A DNA stretch of 64,000 nucleotides from Accumulibacter sp964420975 (GCA_964420975.1 CAYQVH010000004.1:124001-188000); one strand, 5' to 3'. Positions 36,011-45,624 are shown, numbered from the stretch's first letter. Numbers and translations: made by a program. Notes: generated by a model not told the origin, from the letters alone.

Positions 36011-36705
36011 TCAATCGGGAAGAGTTTCGCCAAATCAGAGACAACGGAGTCTGGCAGCAGAACACCAGCCTGGTGCAAGTGCTCGGGCTCTGCCCACTGC
36101 TGGCGGTGACCACCAATCTCGTCAATGGCGTCATGCTGTCGCTGGCGACAATCCTGGTCATGGCGATCGCCAACCTCGCCGTCGCGTCGCTGCGCAACGT
36201 GATTCCGCACGAGGTGCGGATTCCGGTGTTCATACTCATCGTTGCCGCACTGGTGACGGTCGTCGATCTACTCTTCAATGCGCACTTGCACGAGCTGTAC
36301 CTCGTGCTTGGCATCTTCATCCCGCTGATCGTCACCAACTGCATCGTCCTCGCACGCGTCGAGGCGTTTGCCAACAAGAATCCACCGCTGCAGGCACTGC
36401 TCGATGGCGTCTTCATGGGGGTCGGCATGTTGTGGACGCTTGCCTTGCTCGGCGGTCTGCGCGAGCTGATTGGCGGCGGCACCCTGTTCTCCGGAATCGA
36501 CATGGTGTTCCCCGCGTTGCAAGCGCTGCAGCTGTTGCCCGCCGACTATCCCGGTTTTCTCCTGGCCATCCTGCCACCCGGCGCCTTCATCCTGCTCGGT
36601 TGTCTGATCGCCTGGAAAAACTGGGTTGAGGCGCGCGCCGCGGCGCGCCGGGGACACTCGGATCAGCAACCGACGCCTCCGGTGGTGACGGCTGGCGGAG
36701 GCTGA
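36007..36705 (+). CDS. rnfE: Electron transport complex subunit RnfE
   Basis: Integral membrane subunit of 232 residues, homologous to RnfA, with NTSLVQVLGLCPLLAVT and PLIVTNCIVLARVEAFA, each with a conserved Cys. Six hydrophobic helices are apparent and the tail is polar. It overlaps rnfG by 4 nt and is followed 24 nt later by nth, the usual neighbour of rnf in proteobacteria. Confidence 0.95.
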   Translation: MINREEFRQIRDNGVWQQNTSLVQVLGLCPLLAVTTNLVNGVMLSLATILVMAIANLAVASLRNVIPHEVRIPVFILIVAALVTVVDLLFNAHLHELYLVLGIFIPLIVTNCIVLARVEAFANKNPPLQALLDGVFMGVGMLWTLALLGGLRELIGGGTLFSGIDMVFPALQALQLLPADYPGFLLAILPPGAFILLGCLIAWKNWVEARAAARRGHSDQQPTPPVVTAGGG

Positions 36706-36729
36706 CCGAACCGCGGTGGGTGGGTTTCC

Positions 36730-37377
36730 ATGACCAGCGACGAGGTACGAGAGTTTTTTTGTCGTCTGCGGGCGGCGAATCCGCAGCCGCTGAGCGAACT
36801 GGAGTACGCCACGCCGTTTCAGCTGCTGATCGCCGTCATACTCTCCGCGCAGGCCACCGACAAGAGCGTCAATCTGGCGACACGCCGACTGTTTGCCGAT
36901 GCGCCGACCCCGCAGACGATGCTCGCCCTCGGCGTTGACGGGGTGGCCAGCTACATCGCGCGCATCGGTCTCTATCGGAGCAAGGCGAATTACGTCGTCG
37001 CCACCTGTCGACAACTGCTGGCGCAGTACGGTGGCGAGGTTCCCCGTTCCCGCGCCGCGCTGGAAGCCTTGCCAGGAGTCGGTCGAAAGACGGCGAATGT
37101 CGTCCTCAACGTCGCGTTTGGCGAAGCGACGATCGCCGTCGACACCCATATCTATCGGGTCGCCAATCGCAGCGGCCTGGCCTGCGGAAAGACGCCGCTG
37201 GCGGTCGAGCAGGGTTTGCTGGCCGTCGTTCCTGAAAAGTTCCGGCACGGCGCGCACCACTGGCTGATTCTGCACGGGCGTTACGTCTGCAAGGCCAGGC
37301 AGCCGGACTGTCTGCACTGTCTGGTTGCCGATCTCTGCGCCTGGCCGGAGAAGCCCGCCGCCACGGCTGCGCAATGA
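36730..37377 (+). CDS. nth: Endonuclease III
   Basis: Base-excision DNA glycosylase/AP lyase for oxidised pyrimidines, 215 residues. The helix-hairpin-helix LPGVGRKTANVVLN carries the catalytic Lys (near 120), and VDTHIYRV the catalytic Asp (near 138). The 4Fe-4S cluster ligands C-x6-C-x2-C-x5-C are intact at the C-terminus (CKARQPDCLHCLVADLC). It follows rnfE and its stop overlaps the next ATG by 4 nt. Confidence 0.96.
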   Translation: MTSDEVREFFCRLRAANPQPLSELEYATPFQLLIAVILSAQATDKSVNLATRRLFADAPTPQTMLALGVDGVASYIARIGLYRSKANYVVATCRQLLAQYGGEVPRSRAALEALPGVGRKTANVVLNVAFGEATIAVDTHIYRVANRSGLACGKTPLAVEQGLLAVVPEKFRHGAHHWLILHGRYVCKARQPDCLHCLVADLCAWPEKPAATAAQ

Positions 37378-38498
37378 GCGTTGCCAGCGCTCTGGTGGCG
37401 GGTAACGACGCCGTGTGCGGACTGGCCCTGCGCGCACTCGAGCAGGCACTGACGAGATCTGCGGTCCGGCGCGCCAACGGCGTCTTGCTGTTGCTGACTC
37501 CCGAATTCGCTCGCGACGCACAGTCGGTGGTCACCGCTGTGGCGCGGGCTGCGCGTTGTACCCAAGTGATTGGCGGTATTGCCGCAGGAGTGTTCACCGA
37601 CCAGGGCTGGGTGATCGATCGTCCGGCCGCAGCGGTCATGGTGTTCACCGCCCCTTTGGGGCTGACGGCGGGCGATCGCGCCGGGCTGACGAACGAACCC
37701 TTGCTCTGTTACACCGACAACCATTTTCCCCGCGCCTGGACGGCGAGCGGAGAGCAACGTTTTGGCGGCAGCTACGCCGGCGCCGGGTGCGGCGACCGTC
37801 ACGCCGTCTGGCAGAACAGTCGGCTACGGCCTGGTTGCAGCGTGTTTTTGTCCGGCGCTCACGTCGATCTCGGCATTTCGATGGGCTGGCGATTGCTCGG
37901 CGAGCCGCACCGGGTCGACAGCAGCCGGGGCTACCAGCTGTTGCGCCTTGACGGCGACGAGGCGGCGAACAGCTTGGCGCGGTCGCTGCACGGGGAAGTC
38001 GACGCCCCGCGCTTCCCGCCTCCGTTCCCGCCTCCCTTCCCGCCGCTTTCGGCACTGGGTGCCGTCCTCGTGGACGACGTTGGTACGGCGCCGACGACCG
38101 TTGTCGGGCGTCCACTGGCAATCGTCGACGTCGGTGACAAAGGCGCCGTCACCTTGGCCGAACGCGTCACCGTCGGTCAGCGATTGGCCTGGGCGATCCG
38201 CCAGCCACAGTCAGCGGCTGACGACATGCGTCAGACCGTCGCCCGTCTTGCCGTTCGGGCGCGCGATCCGGTCGGCGCCGTGGTTTTTTCGTGCCTGGGT
38301 CGCGGTCCGTACTTATACGATGGGCGTGACCTCGACCTCGATTGTCTGCGCGAACGCTTTCCCGGCTTGCCCGTAATCGGCAGCTACGGGACAGGGCAGA
38401 TTGCCACTGGCGGTCCTGCCGGCCGGCGCCTGATGCAATACGCCGTCGTGACCGCTCTGTTCAGTCAGACGAGGGAGAAAAGCATTGTTCAACCCTAG
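37374..38498 (+). CDS. FIST domain protein (FIST-N and FIST-C)
   Basis: A 374-residue predicted sensory protein with FIST_N (about 20-215) and FIST_C (about 220-360); such domains are thought to bind small ligands, perhaps amino acids, and link to signalling. Recognisable parts are CTQVIGGIAAGVFTDQGWV, a GGSYAGAG loop and VFSCLGRGPYLYDGRDLDL. An unusual insert FPPPFPPPFPP near residue 215 separates the halves. ATG overlaps the nth stop by 4 nt and the gene runs into the DUF1841 start by 14 nt. Confidence 0.82.
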   Translation: MSVASALVAGNDAVCGLALRALEQALTRSAVRRANGVLLLLTPEFARDAQSVVTAVARAARCTQVIGGIAAGVFTDQGWVIDRPAAAVMVFTAPLGLTAGDRAGLTNEPLLCYTDNHFPRAWTASGEQRFGGSYAGAGCGDRHAVWQNSRLRPGCSVFLSGAHVDLGISMGWRLLGEPHRVDSSRGYQLLRLDGDEAANSLARSLHGEVDAPRFPPPFPPPFPPLSALGAVLVDDVGTAPTTVVGRPLAIVDVGDKGAVTLAERVTVGQRLAWAIRQPQSAADDMRQTVARLAVRARDPVGAVVFSCLGRGPYLYDGRDLDLDCLRERFPGLPVIGSYGTGQIATGGPAGRRLMQYAVVTALFSQTREKSIVQP

Positions 38499-38910
38499 CC
38501 GTGAACAGGTGCGTCGCTTCTTCTGTGAGGCCTGGCGAAAGTATCGTCAGCGCTTGGTGCTCGAAGGCGCCGAAGTCGTTGCGGCCGATCTCATTGTCCA
38601 CCATCCCGAGTACCATCGCCTGCTCGAGGATCCGGCCGTGCTGGAGCGAGAGTTCACTCCCGAGAACGGGCAGATGAACCCGTTTCTGCATCTGTCCCTG
38701 CATCTGGCGGTTGCGGAACAGCTCAGCATCGACCAACCCCGCGGCATTCGCGCCGCGTACCAGGCCTTGCGCGAACGCTTTGACGTCCATGACGCCGAGC
38801 ACGTCATCGTCGAATGCCTTGGCGAGACGATCTGGCGCGCCCAACGCGAGGGCAGGGGGCTCGACGGTTCCGCGTATCTCGATTGCGTGCGCCGCTCTGC
38901 CGGCGCCTGA
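38485..38910 (+). CDS. DUF1841 family protein
   Basis: A 141-residue soluble protein typical of betaproteobacterial DUF1841 proteins, which begin MFNPSREQVRRFF and contain NPFLHLSLHLAVAEQLSID and DVHDAEHVIVECLGETIWRAQR. The many His residues in the central part suggest metal binding, but no function is established. It starts at TTG 38485 with GGGAGA 7 nt upstream, overlapping the end of the FIST gene. Confidence 0.85.
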   Translation: MFNPSREQVRRFFCEAWRKYRQRLVLEGAEVVAADLIVHHPEYHRLLEDPAVLEREFTPENGQMNPFLHLSLHLAVAEQLSIDQPRGIRAAYQALRERFDVHDAEHVIVECLGETIWRAQREGRGLDGSAYLDCVRRSAGA

Positions 38911-38994
38911 GCGACACCCTTCGCCCGTCGGCCGGCGCCAGCGATGTCGACGCTTTGCGCGTAGAATCGTCGTCTCTGTCCGAGGAACAAGACG

Positions 38995-39837
38995 ATGCGC
39001 TTTGCCGGCTCTGATACCTACGTCACCACTCGCGATCTCTCGCTCGCGGTCAATGCGGCGATCACTCTGCAGCGGCCACTACTGATCAAGGGCGAGCCAG
39101 GAACGGGAAAAACCCTGCTTGCCGAAGAAGTCGCCGCGGCCCTCGGCCTGCCGCTCTTCCAGTGGCACATCAAGTCGACGACCAAGGCGCAGCAGGGCCT
39201 GTACGAATACGACGCCGTTTCCCGCTTGCGCGACTCGCAGCTCGGCGAAGCGCGTGTCGCCGACATCGGCAGCTATATTGTCAAGGGCGTCCTCTGGCAG
39301 GCGTTCGAATGCGAAACGCCGTCGGTCGTTCTCATCGACGAAATTGACAAGGCCGATATCGAGTTTCCCAACGACCTGTTGCGCGAACTCGACCGCATGG
39401 AGTTCTTCGTCTACGAGACGCGCCAGAATGTGCGTGCCCGCCATCGGCCGACCGTCTTCATCACCTCGAACAACGAAAAGGAACTGCCCGACGCCTTTCT
39501 CCGCCGATGCTTCTTTCACTACATCAAGTTTCCGGATCGCGAGACGATGACGCGCATCGTCAACGTGCATTTCCCGGGTTTGAAGCCGACCTTGCTGCGC
39601 GAGGCGCTCGAAGTCTTCTTCGAACTGCGGGAAATCCCCGGCTTGAAGAAAAAGCCGTCGACCTCGGAACTGCTCGACTGGCTGAAACTGCTGCTCGCCG
39701 AAGACATTCCGCCCGAGGTGCTGCGCAGCAAGGACCAGAAGGCGGCCATTCCCCCCTTGCACGGAGCGCTGCTGAAAAACGAGCAGGACGTACACCTCTT
39801 CGAACGCCTGATTTTCATGGCGCGTCACAATCGCTGA
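38995..39837 (+). CDS. MoxR-type AAA+ ATPase
   Basis: A 280-residue AAA+ ATPase of the MoxR group, chaperone-like proteins that assemble metal enzymes or complexes together with VWA proteins. Walker A GEPGTGKTLLAEE is near residue 31, Walker B VVLIDEIDKADIEFPNDLL near 110, and sensor 1 FITSNNEKELPDAF near 155, with arginine RRCFFHY. A VWA-domain gene follows 27 nt later, the standard partner. Confidence 0.92.
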   Translation: MRFAGSDTYVTTRDLSLAVNAAITLQRPLLIKGEPGTGKTLLAEEVAAALGLPLFQWHIKSTTKAQQGLYEYDAVSRLRDSQLGEARVADIGSYIVKGVLWQAFECETPSVVLIDEIDKADIEFPNDLLRELDRMEFFVYETRQNVRARHRPTVFITSNNEKELPDAFLRRCFFHYIKFPDRETMTRIVNVHFPGLKPTLLREALEVFFELREIPGLKKKPSTSELLDWLKLLLAEDIPPEVLRSKDQKAAIPPLHGALLKNEQDVHLFERLIFMARHNR

Positions 39838-39864
39838 GCGCTCGCTCGCCGAGCGGGGTCGCCG

Positions 39865-41034
39865 ATGCTGATCGACTTCTTTCTCCATCTCAAGAACGGC
39901 CGGCTGCCGGTTTCGATCAAGGAGTTGCTCGCCCTGCTCGAAGCGCTGCAGGCGCGCGTCATTGAACACAGCCTCGACGACTTCTACCTGCTGGCGCGGA
40001 CGATCCTGATCAAGGACGAAACCCACTTCGACAAGTTCGATCGCGCTTTTGGGGCCTATTTCAAAGGCGTCGAAGAGCTGCCCGAAATGGATGCCGTGAT
40101 TCCCGAAGAGTGGTTGCGGCGCGCGGTCAAGCGCCATCTGAGCGACGCCGAGCGGGCGAAGCTGGAAAAGCTCGGCTGGGAGAAACTGATGGAGACGTTT
40201 CGTCAGCGGCTAGCCGAGCAAAAAGAGCGACACGCGGGCGGCAGCAAGTGGATTGGTACCGGCGGCACGTCACCGTTCGGGCATGGCGGTACGCACCCGG
40301 AAGGGATACGTCTTGGCGGCAAGAGCGAAAACCGCTCGGCGGTCAAGGTTTGGGACCGTCGTGAGTATCGCAACCTCGACGATTCGGTTGAACTGGGCAC
40401 CCGCACCATCAAGCTGGCCCTCCGCCGGCTGCGGCGCTTTGCGCGGCAGGGTGCAGCCGAGGAACTCGACCTCGAAAACACCATCGCCAGCACCGCGCGT
40501 AACGCCGGCTGGCTCGACTTGTGCCTGCGCCCGGAACGCCACAACGCGGTCAAGGTGCTGTTGCTGCTCGACATCGGCGGCTCGATGGACGACTACATCC
40601 GCCTCTGTGAAGAACTCTTCTCGGCGTGCCGCAGCGAGTTCAAACACCTCGAGCACTACTATTTCCACAATTGCGTCTATGACTACCTGTGGCGCGACAG
40701 CCGCCGCCGGCACAGCGAACGCGTCCCGACGCTCGAAGTGATGCACACCTATGGCAGCGACTACCGGCTGATATTCGTCGGCGACGCCGCAATGAGCCCG
40801 TACGAACTCATCCAGCCCAATGGCAGCCTGGAGTACAACAACGCCGAACCGGGTGTCGCCTGGCTGCGCCGTCTGCGTGATACCTGGCCGCACGCCGTCT
40901 GGCTGAATCCGGAACCCGAGCACTCGTGGCCGTATCGGCAATCCACCGCGCTGATCCATCAACTGTTCGCCGGCCGCATGATGCCGCTGACTCTCGACGG
41001 GCTGGAACGGGGGATGCGGTTGCTCAGTCACTAA
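39865..41034 (+). CDS. VWA domain protein, CoxE-like, MoxR partner
   Basis: A 389-residue soluble protein. The C-terminal von Willebrand A-like domain carries the MIDAS sequence LLLLDIGGSMDDYI (D-x-G-x-S) near residue 235, followed by HLEHYYFHNCVYDYLW. The N-terminal half is helical and charged. The middle has a Gly-rich linker GGTSPFGHGGTHPEG. With the MoxR ATPase upstream it likely forms a metal-dependent assembly or maturation chaperone; the client is unknown and no oxidoreductase target is adjacent. Confidence 0.9.
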   Translation: MLIDFFLHLKNGRLPVSIKELLALLEALQARVIEHSLDDFYLLARTILIKDETHFDKFDRAFGAYFKGVEELPEMDAVIPEEWLRRAVKRHLSDAERAKLEKLGWEKLMETFRQRLAEQKERHAGGSKWIGTGGTSPFGHGGTHPEGIRLGGKSENRSAVKVWDRREYRNLDDSVELGTRTIKLALRRLRRFARQGAAEELDLENTIASTARNAGWLDLCLRPERHNAVKVLLLLDIGGSMDDYIRLCEELFSACRSEFKHLEHYYFHNCVYDYLWRDSRRRHSERVPTLEVMHTYGSDYRLIFVGDAAMSPYELIQPNGSLEYNNAEPGVAWLRRLRDTWPHAVWLNPEPEHSWPYRQSTALIHQLFAGRMMPLTLDGLERGMRLLSH

Positions 41035-41381
41035 ACCGGAGCACGCCGCCGTCGCGAGGCCTGCTCAGTGCTGAACGTATCCCGTCAGCTCGAAGCGCTC
41101 GTGCTTGTGGATCCTGCCGTTGGCAAAGCGTTGCCTGGTTTTGTGGGCAACGGTGCAGCGGACTTCGGGCGAGATCCCGAAGAAGGTTGTAGACCTTGAC
41201 GCCGAACGTCTCTCCCTGGCCCCAGCCGATACCTTCGACACCGCCTTATCCGCTAACGCGACAACGGAGGCCTTCCTTTCCACCTTGTTGCGCAAACGTA
41301 AAGTATACGATTCTGAGCTTGTCGGATTTTGTGAAGCTATCGTAACCTTTCGACCATTGACCACCCGTTTAGGAGGGAATT
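41035..41381. other. Intergenic region upstream of the arylsulfatase
   Basis: About 350 bp without a convincing gene. The first 200 bp have open frames on both strands that resemble nothing. The last 100 bp turn AT-rich (GTAAAGTATACGATTC at about 41297), fitting a promoter region, and AGGAGGG lies 8 nt before the sulfatase ATG. No inverted repeats of note were seen. Confidence 0.5.
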
Positions 41382-43901
41382 ATGTTCGACGCGAAGACCG
41401 GATGGCCGGGAGCACTCCTGGCTTGGCTGGTGAGCCTGATGATGGTAGCGGCGTCACCTGCGCTGGGACAGCAGGTGACGGGGACGCTGGGTGCGCCCAA
41501 CGCGACGACGACCATCAGCAACAAGCAGTTGCCGCCGCCCGACCCGGCGTTTGGCGGCGTGATCAAGGACGACGCGCTGCAAAGCAAGTACTGGTGGGCG
41601 CCGCGCGTGGTGCCGCCGAAAGGCGCCCCCAATGTGTTGCTGGTCATAACCGACGACGCCGGGTTTGGCGTTCCGAGCACCTTCGGTGGCGTCATCCCGA
41701 CGCCGACGATGGATCGCATCGCCAGGGAAGGGCTGCGGTACAACCGGGTTTTCTCGACCGCACTCTGCTCGCCGACGCGCGCCGCGCTGATTACCGGCCG
41801 CAATCATCACTCGGTGGGTTTTGGCGTCATCTCCGAGCAGTCGACGGGCTTTCCCGGCTATAACAGCATCATCGGCAAGGACAAGGCGACGATCGGACGC
41901 ATCCTGCTGGATAACGGCTACGCCACGGCATGGTTTGGCAAGAACCACAACACGCCGGCGTTCGCTGCCAGCCAGGTCGGGCCTTTCGACCAGTGGCCGA
42001 CGGGAATGGGCTTCGAGTACTTCTACGGTTTCGTCGGCGGCGATGCGAACCAGTGGCAACCCAACCTGTTCCGCAACACGACGCAGATCTTCCCCTTCGC
42101 CGGCAAGGCGCCGGGCAGCTGGAACCTGATTACGGCGATGGCCGACGACGCCATCGACTACATGACGCGGATCCATCAGATCGATCCGAGCAAGCCGGTC
42201 TTCATCAAGTATGCACCGGGCGCGACGCACGCGCCGCATCATCCGACCAAGGAGTGGGTGGACAAGGTCAGCGCCCTGCACTTGTTTGACGACGGCTATG
42301 AGAAGGTGCGCGAGCGGATCTTCGAGAACCAGAAGCGATTGGGGGTAATTCCCAAGGATACCCAGCTCGCGCCGTGGCCAAGCAAGGTGCTCAAACCGTG
42401 GGATCAGTTGACCGCCGACGAGAAGAAGCTGTTCGTCCGCCAGGTCGAAGTCTTTGCCGCCTACGCGATGTATAGCGACTACGAGATTGGTCGCGTGATC
42501 CAGGCCTTCCAGGACCTTGGCAAGCTAGACAACACGCTGGTGATTTACATCAACGGCGACAACGGCACTAGCGCCGAGGGCGGGCCGTTGGGAACGCCGA
42601 ACGAGGTGGCGTTTTTCAACGGCCTGAACATGCTGCCGGCCGAGGTCCAGATGAAGTTTTACGATGTCTGGGGCACCGAACAGACGTACAACCACATGTC
42701 TGCCGGCTGGTCGTGGGCCTTTGATACGCCATTCGACTGGTTCAAGCAGAATGCCTCGCGACTCGGCGGAATCAATCAGAACATGGTCGTCTCCTGGCCA
42801 GCGCGAATCAAGGATCCGGGCGCCCTGCGCGAGCAGTTCGTGCACGTGATCGACGTCGTGCCGACGATCCTCGAGGCCTCCGGCATCAAGGCGCCGGAAA
42901 TGGTCGACGGCATCCGGCAGGCGCCGATCGAGGGGACGAGCTTTGCGTATACCTTCGACGCCACCAGCGCCAAAGTCGCCTCACGACACAAGACGCAGTA
43001 CTTCGAAATGTTTGGCCAGTGGGCGCTGTATCAGGACGGCTGGATGTTGAGCACCCAGGTCAATCGCGCTCCCTGGGAGGCATTTGGTCCGGCCAACCCG
43101 GATCCGCTCAACAATCAGGTCTTTCAGCTCTACGATCTGAGCAAGGACTTCAGCCAGTCCGAGGATATCGCCGCCAAGTATCCGCAGAAGGTCAAGGACA
43201 TGAAGACCGCGTTCGTTGCCGAGGCGAAGAAGCACCAGGTGTTTCCGCTCGATGCTTCGGTAGCGGCACGCATCGTGGCGCCACGTCCGAACATTACGGC
43301 TGGGCGCAGCGAGTTCGTCTACACCCGGCCGATGATCGGGTTGCCGCAGGGCGATTCGCCGATGCTGCTGAATGCCTCGTACACCATCACGGCCGATATC
43401 GACGTTCCGCAAACAGGCGCCGAGGGGATGATCGTAACTTCGGGGGGGCGCTTTGCCGGCTACGGCTTCTATTTGCTGCAAGGCAGGCCCGTCTTTCTGT
43501 GGAACCTGGTCGATCTCGAACGCCTGAAATGGGAAGGTTCCGAGGCGCTGACCCCTGGGCGCCATACGGTCGAATTCGACTTCAAGTATGACGGGCTGGG
43601 TGTCGGTACGCTGGCTTACAACAGTTTCAGCGGTGTCGGTCGTCCGGGCACCGGAACGCTGAAGGTGGACGGCACGGTGGTCGCCACCAAGGCGATGCCG
43701 AAAACGCTGCCCATGATCCTGCAGTGGGATGAAAGCTTTGACGTCGGGTCGGACACCCTGACCGGAGTCAATGACGCCGATTACAAGCCGCCGTTCCCGC
43801 TGACCGCCAAGCTGAACAAGCTGACGATCAAGGTCGATCGGCCACAGCTTTCGCCCGCCGACATCAAGACGCTCGAGGCGGCGATGAGGACCAAGGATTG
43901 A
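41382..43901 (+). CDS. Arylsulfatase (type I, formylglycine-dependent)
   Basis: An exported sulfatase of 839 residues. A signal peptide (about 1-30, hydrophobic ALLAWLVSLMMVAASPALG) predicts a periplasmic enzyme. The formylglycine motif is CSPTRAALITGR with Cys129, converted after translation; metal ligands DDAG at 91-94 precede it. The catalytic domain runs to about 560, and the C-terminal part (about 640-835) is a beta-rich domain of the large PF00884 arylsulfatases. Substrate unknown. It starts with a near-perfect Shine-Dalgarno AGGAGGG. Confidence 0.93.
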   Translation: MFDAKTGWPGALLAWLVSLMMVAASPALGQQVTGTLGAPNATTTISNKQLPPPDPAFGGVIKDDALQSKYWWAPRVVPPKGAPNVLLVITDDAGFGVPSTFGGVIPTPTMDRIAREGLRYNRVFSTALCSPTRAALITGRNHHSVGFGVISEQSTGFPGYNSIIGKDKATIGRILLDNGYATAWFGKNHNTPAFAASQVGPFDQWPTGMGFEYFYGFVGGDANQWQPNLFRNTTQIFPFAGKAPGSWNLITAMADDAIDYMTRIHQIDPSKPVFIKYAPGATHAPHHPTKEWVDKVSALHLFDDGYEKVRERIFENQKRLGVIPKDTQLAPWPSKVLKPWDQLTADEKKLFVRQVEVFAAYAMYSDYEIGRVIQAFQDLGKLDNTLVIYINGDNGTSAEGGPLGTPNEVAFFNGLNMLPAEVQMKFYDVWGTEQTYNHMSAGWSWAFDTPFDWFKQNASRLGGINQNMVVSWPARIKDPGALREQFVHVIDVVPTILEASGIKAPEMVDGIRQAPIEGTSFAYTFDATSAKVASRHKTQYFEMFGQWALYQDGWMLSTQVNRAPWEAFGPANPDPLNNQVFQLYDLSKDFSQSEDIAAKYPQKVKDMKTAFVAEAKKHQVFPLDASVAARIVAPRPNITAGRSEFVYTRPMIGLPQGDSPMLLNASYTITADIDVPQTGAEGMIVTSGGRFAGYGFYLLQGRPVFLWNLVDLERLKWEGSEALTPGRHTVEFDFKYDGLGVGTLAYNSFSGVGRPGTGTLKVDGTVVATKAMPKTLPMILQWDESFDVGSDTLTGVNDADYKPPFPLTAKLNKLTIKVDRPQLSPADIKTLEAAMRTKD

Positions 43902-44155
43902 CAGCGGCAAGCAGGGGTCCGATTGGTATTGGGGCGCGGCGGAATAATGCCGTTGTTGCGCGAATTACGAGAGGCCTCGCCGCGCGCTCCTTGTTGGCTC
44001 TGACGCTTGGCGCGTCGGCGCTTTGCTTTCCGGCGCTCGCGCAAACCCCGGCGTCTCCAGCCGAGACTGATTTCGGCGTACTCGTCGGGCGTTGGGTCCG
44101 CCCGGATGGCGGTTATACGGTAGAGCCTCTTGCAAAACCCGCCCGGCAGGGCTGA
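43898..44155 (+). pseudogene. Exported hypothetical gene truncated by an insertion sequence
   Basis: The first 75 or so codons of a small secreted protein that overlaps the sulfatase stop. A signal peptide (hydrophobic SLLALTLGASALCFPALA) is followed by DFGVLVGRWVRPDGGYTV, the start of a conserved domain I associate from memory with small proteins next to arylsulfatases. The insertion sequence begins at 44123, replacing the rest and supplying an artificial stop at 44155. I found no continuation past the right end of the element at 45624, so the 3' part was deleted. Confidence 0.75.
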
Positions 44156-45624
44156 TTTATCGCGGCTGGGGGCGACAGCGGAGGACGCGGGCGGCCACGG
44201 GCGGCCACTTCTGTCATGATGCGGTTATCGAGAGCAATATCATAACGCCCGCCCAATGGATGCTACCCAACGGCAACAGATCCTGCAACGGTGGCACGTG
44301 ATTCAGCACGAGCTGCTGCCCGAGTTGGCGGAGCAATTCGGTGGGCTGACGCCGAAACTGGAGAAGGCGATCCACCCGCTGGAATGGGTCCGCATCGAGG
44401 AATTCACGGGGACATTCTGGTGTGGGGTGGGACGTCCGCCCTTCGAGCGAGCGTGGCTGGCGAACGCCTTTGTGGCCAAGGCGGTGTTGGGGCTGGCGAC
44501 GACGGCGGGGCTGCTTGAGCGGCTGATGATCGATCGTGCGCTGCGCCGGATCTGTGGTTTCCCGCGGTGTAAGAAACTGCCTTCCGAGGCCACCTTCTCG
44601 CGCGCTTTCGACGAGCTTGCCGAAGCCGGGCTGGGCCCACGCGTGCATCAAGCCCTGATCAAGGAACATCTTGGGGATCAACTGATCGGGCATGTCAGTC
44701 GCGACGGCACGGCCATCGAAGCTCGCGAACGCCGCGCCCGGAAAGAAGCGCCCACAGCGGAATCAGCCGCCGCGGCACAAACGGCCCTGTTGCCGGCGGA
44801 AGAGAGCCCTGGCGAAACGCCGGTGCTTGAAACGCCCGCACCGGCAAGAAAGCGGGGCCGCCCGAGGCGTGATGAAGCGCGTCCGGCCGCGAAGCCCTCC
44901 CCGATCCAGCGCCAACGCGGGCAAACCTTGGCGCAAATGCTCCACGAGATTCCCACCGCCTGTGATCGCGGCACGAAGTGCACTGCCCAAGGCGACAAGA
45001 ACAGTTGGAGCGGCTACAAGCTGCATCTCGACACCGCCGACTGTGGCGTCCCCATTGCGGCGCTGCTCTCCAGCGCCTCGATGCACGACAGCCTGGCCGC
45101 CATACCGCTGTCGCTGATCAGCGCCACACGCGTGACCCGTCGGTACGACCTCATGGATGCCGCTTATTGCAGCAGCGAATTACGTGAGCACAGCCGGAGT
45201 CTCGGCCACGTTCCCTCGATCGATCACAGCCCACGCCGCGGCACGAAGATCGAATTCTCCCCAGCCGAAGCGATCCGCTACCACGAACGCCCCGCCGCCG
45301 AGCGCAGCAACGCCCGACTGAAGGACGAATTCGGCGGCAGGACCCTCCGGGTCCAAGGTCCTACCAAAGTGATGGCCCACCTGATGTTCGGCATCCTGGC
45401 GCTGTCCGCCGATCAGTTGATGCGATTACGACCATGAACCCCGGCGTTCCCTCTCCGGCTACGGGGCATTCGATGAGGCAGGAGGCGGTTCGCGCCGAAC
45501 GATGAAAACCATGCCATCAGCTTAGCCGCTCGGACACCGAGACCTCTCGCAACACACAAATTGCTCCCCGAGGGCGAATGCTACGGCGCAACCGGTCGCG
45601 CAGAGGGAGTTTTGCAAGAGGCTC
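44123..45624 (+). mobile_element. Insertion sequence, 1.5 kb, IS5/IS1182-like
   Basis: The element is bounded by 16 bp perfect terminal inverted repeats GAGCCTCTTGCAAAAC (44123-44138) and its complement (45609-45624), giving 1502 bp, and holds one intact transposase. The flanks (GGTA on the left, AGTT on the right) show no target duplication, consistent with a later deletion or recombination next to the element. It interrupts the gene after the arylsulfatase and lies beside the terminator of a PEP-CTERM gene. Confidence 0.88.
44256..45437 (+). CDS. DDE transposase of the 44.1-45.6 kb insertion sequence
   Basis: A 393-residue transposase. The N-terminal part has a DUF772-like region (FERAWLANAFVAKAVLGL and LPSEATFSRAFDELAEAG). 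The catalytic part includes HVSRDGTAIEARERR (first Asp) and, late, RYDLMDAAYCSSELREHS and ERSNARLKDEFGGR (the Glu region). A proline/alanine-rich insert lies between about 165 and 215. The reading frame is intact, so the element may still be active. Assignment to the IS5/IS1182-type group is by overall look only. Confidence 0.85.
   Translation: MDATQRQQILQRWHVIQHELLPELAEQFGGLTPKLEKAIHPLEWVRIEEFTGTFWCGVGRPPFERAWLANAFVAKAVLGLATTAGLLERLMIDRALRRICGFPRCKKLPSEATFSRAFDELAEAGLGPRVHQALIKEHLGDQLIGHVSRDGTAIEARERRARKEAPTAESAAAAQTALLPAEESPGETPVLETPAPARKRGRPRRDEARPAAKPSPIQRQRGQTLAQMLHEIPTACDRGTKCTAQGDKNSWSGYKLHLDTADCGVPIAALLSSASMHDSLAAIPLSLISATRVTRRYDLMDAAYCSSELREHSRSLGHVPSIDHSPRRGTKIEFSPAEAIRYHERPAAERSNARLKDEFGGRTLRVQGPTKVMAHLMFGILALSADQLMRLRP

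Noticed and set aside
38018..38050. Possible CRISPR or tandem-repeat locus
   Set aside because: The repeat is a short in-frame proline codon run within one gene. No array of spaced direct repeats was seen anywhere in the window.
44123..45624. Target site duplication of the 1.5 kb insertion sequence
   Set aside because: Bases on either side (GGTA and AGTT) do not match at 2 to 9 bp, so I do not claim a duplication.
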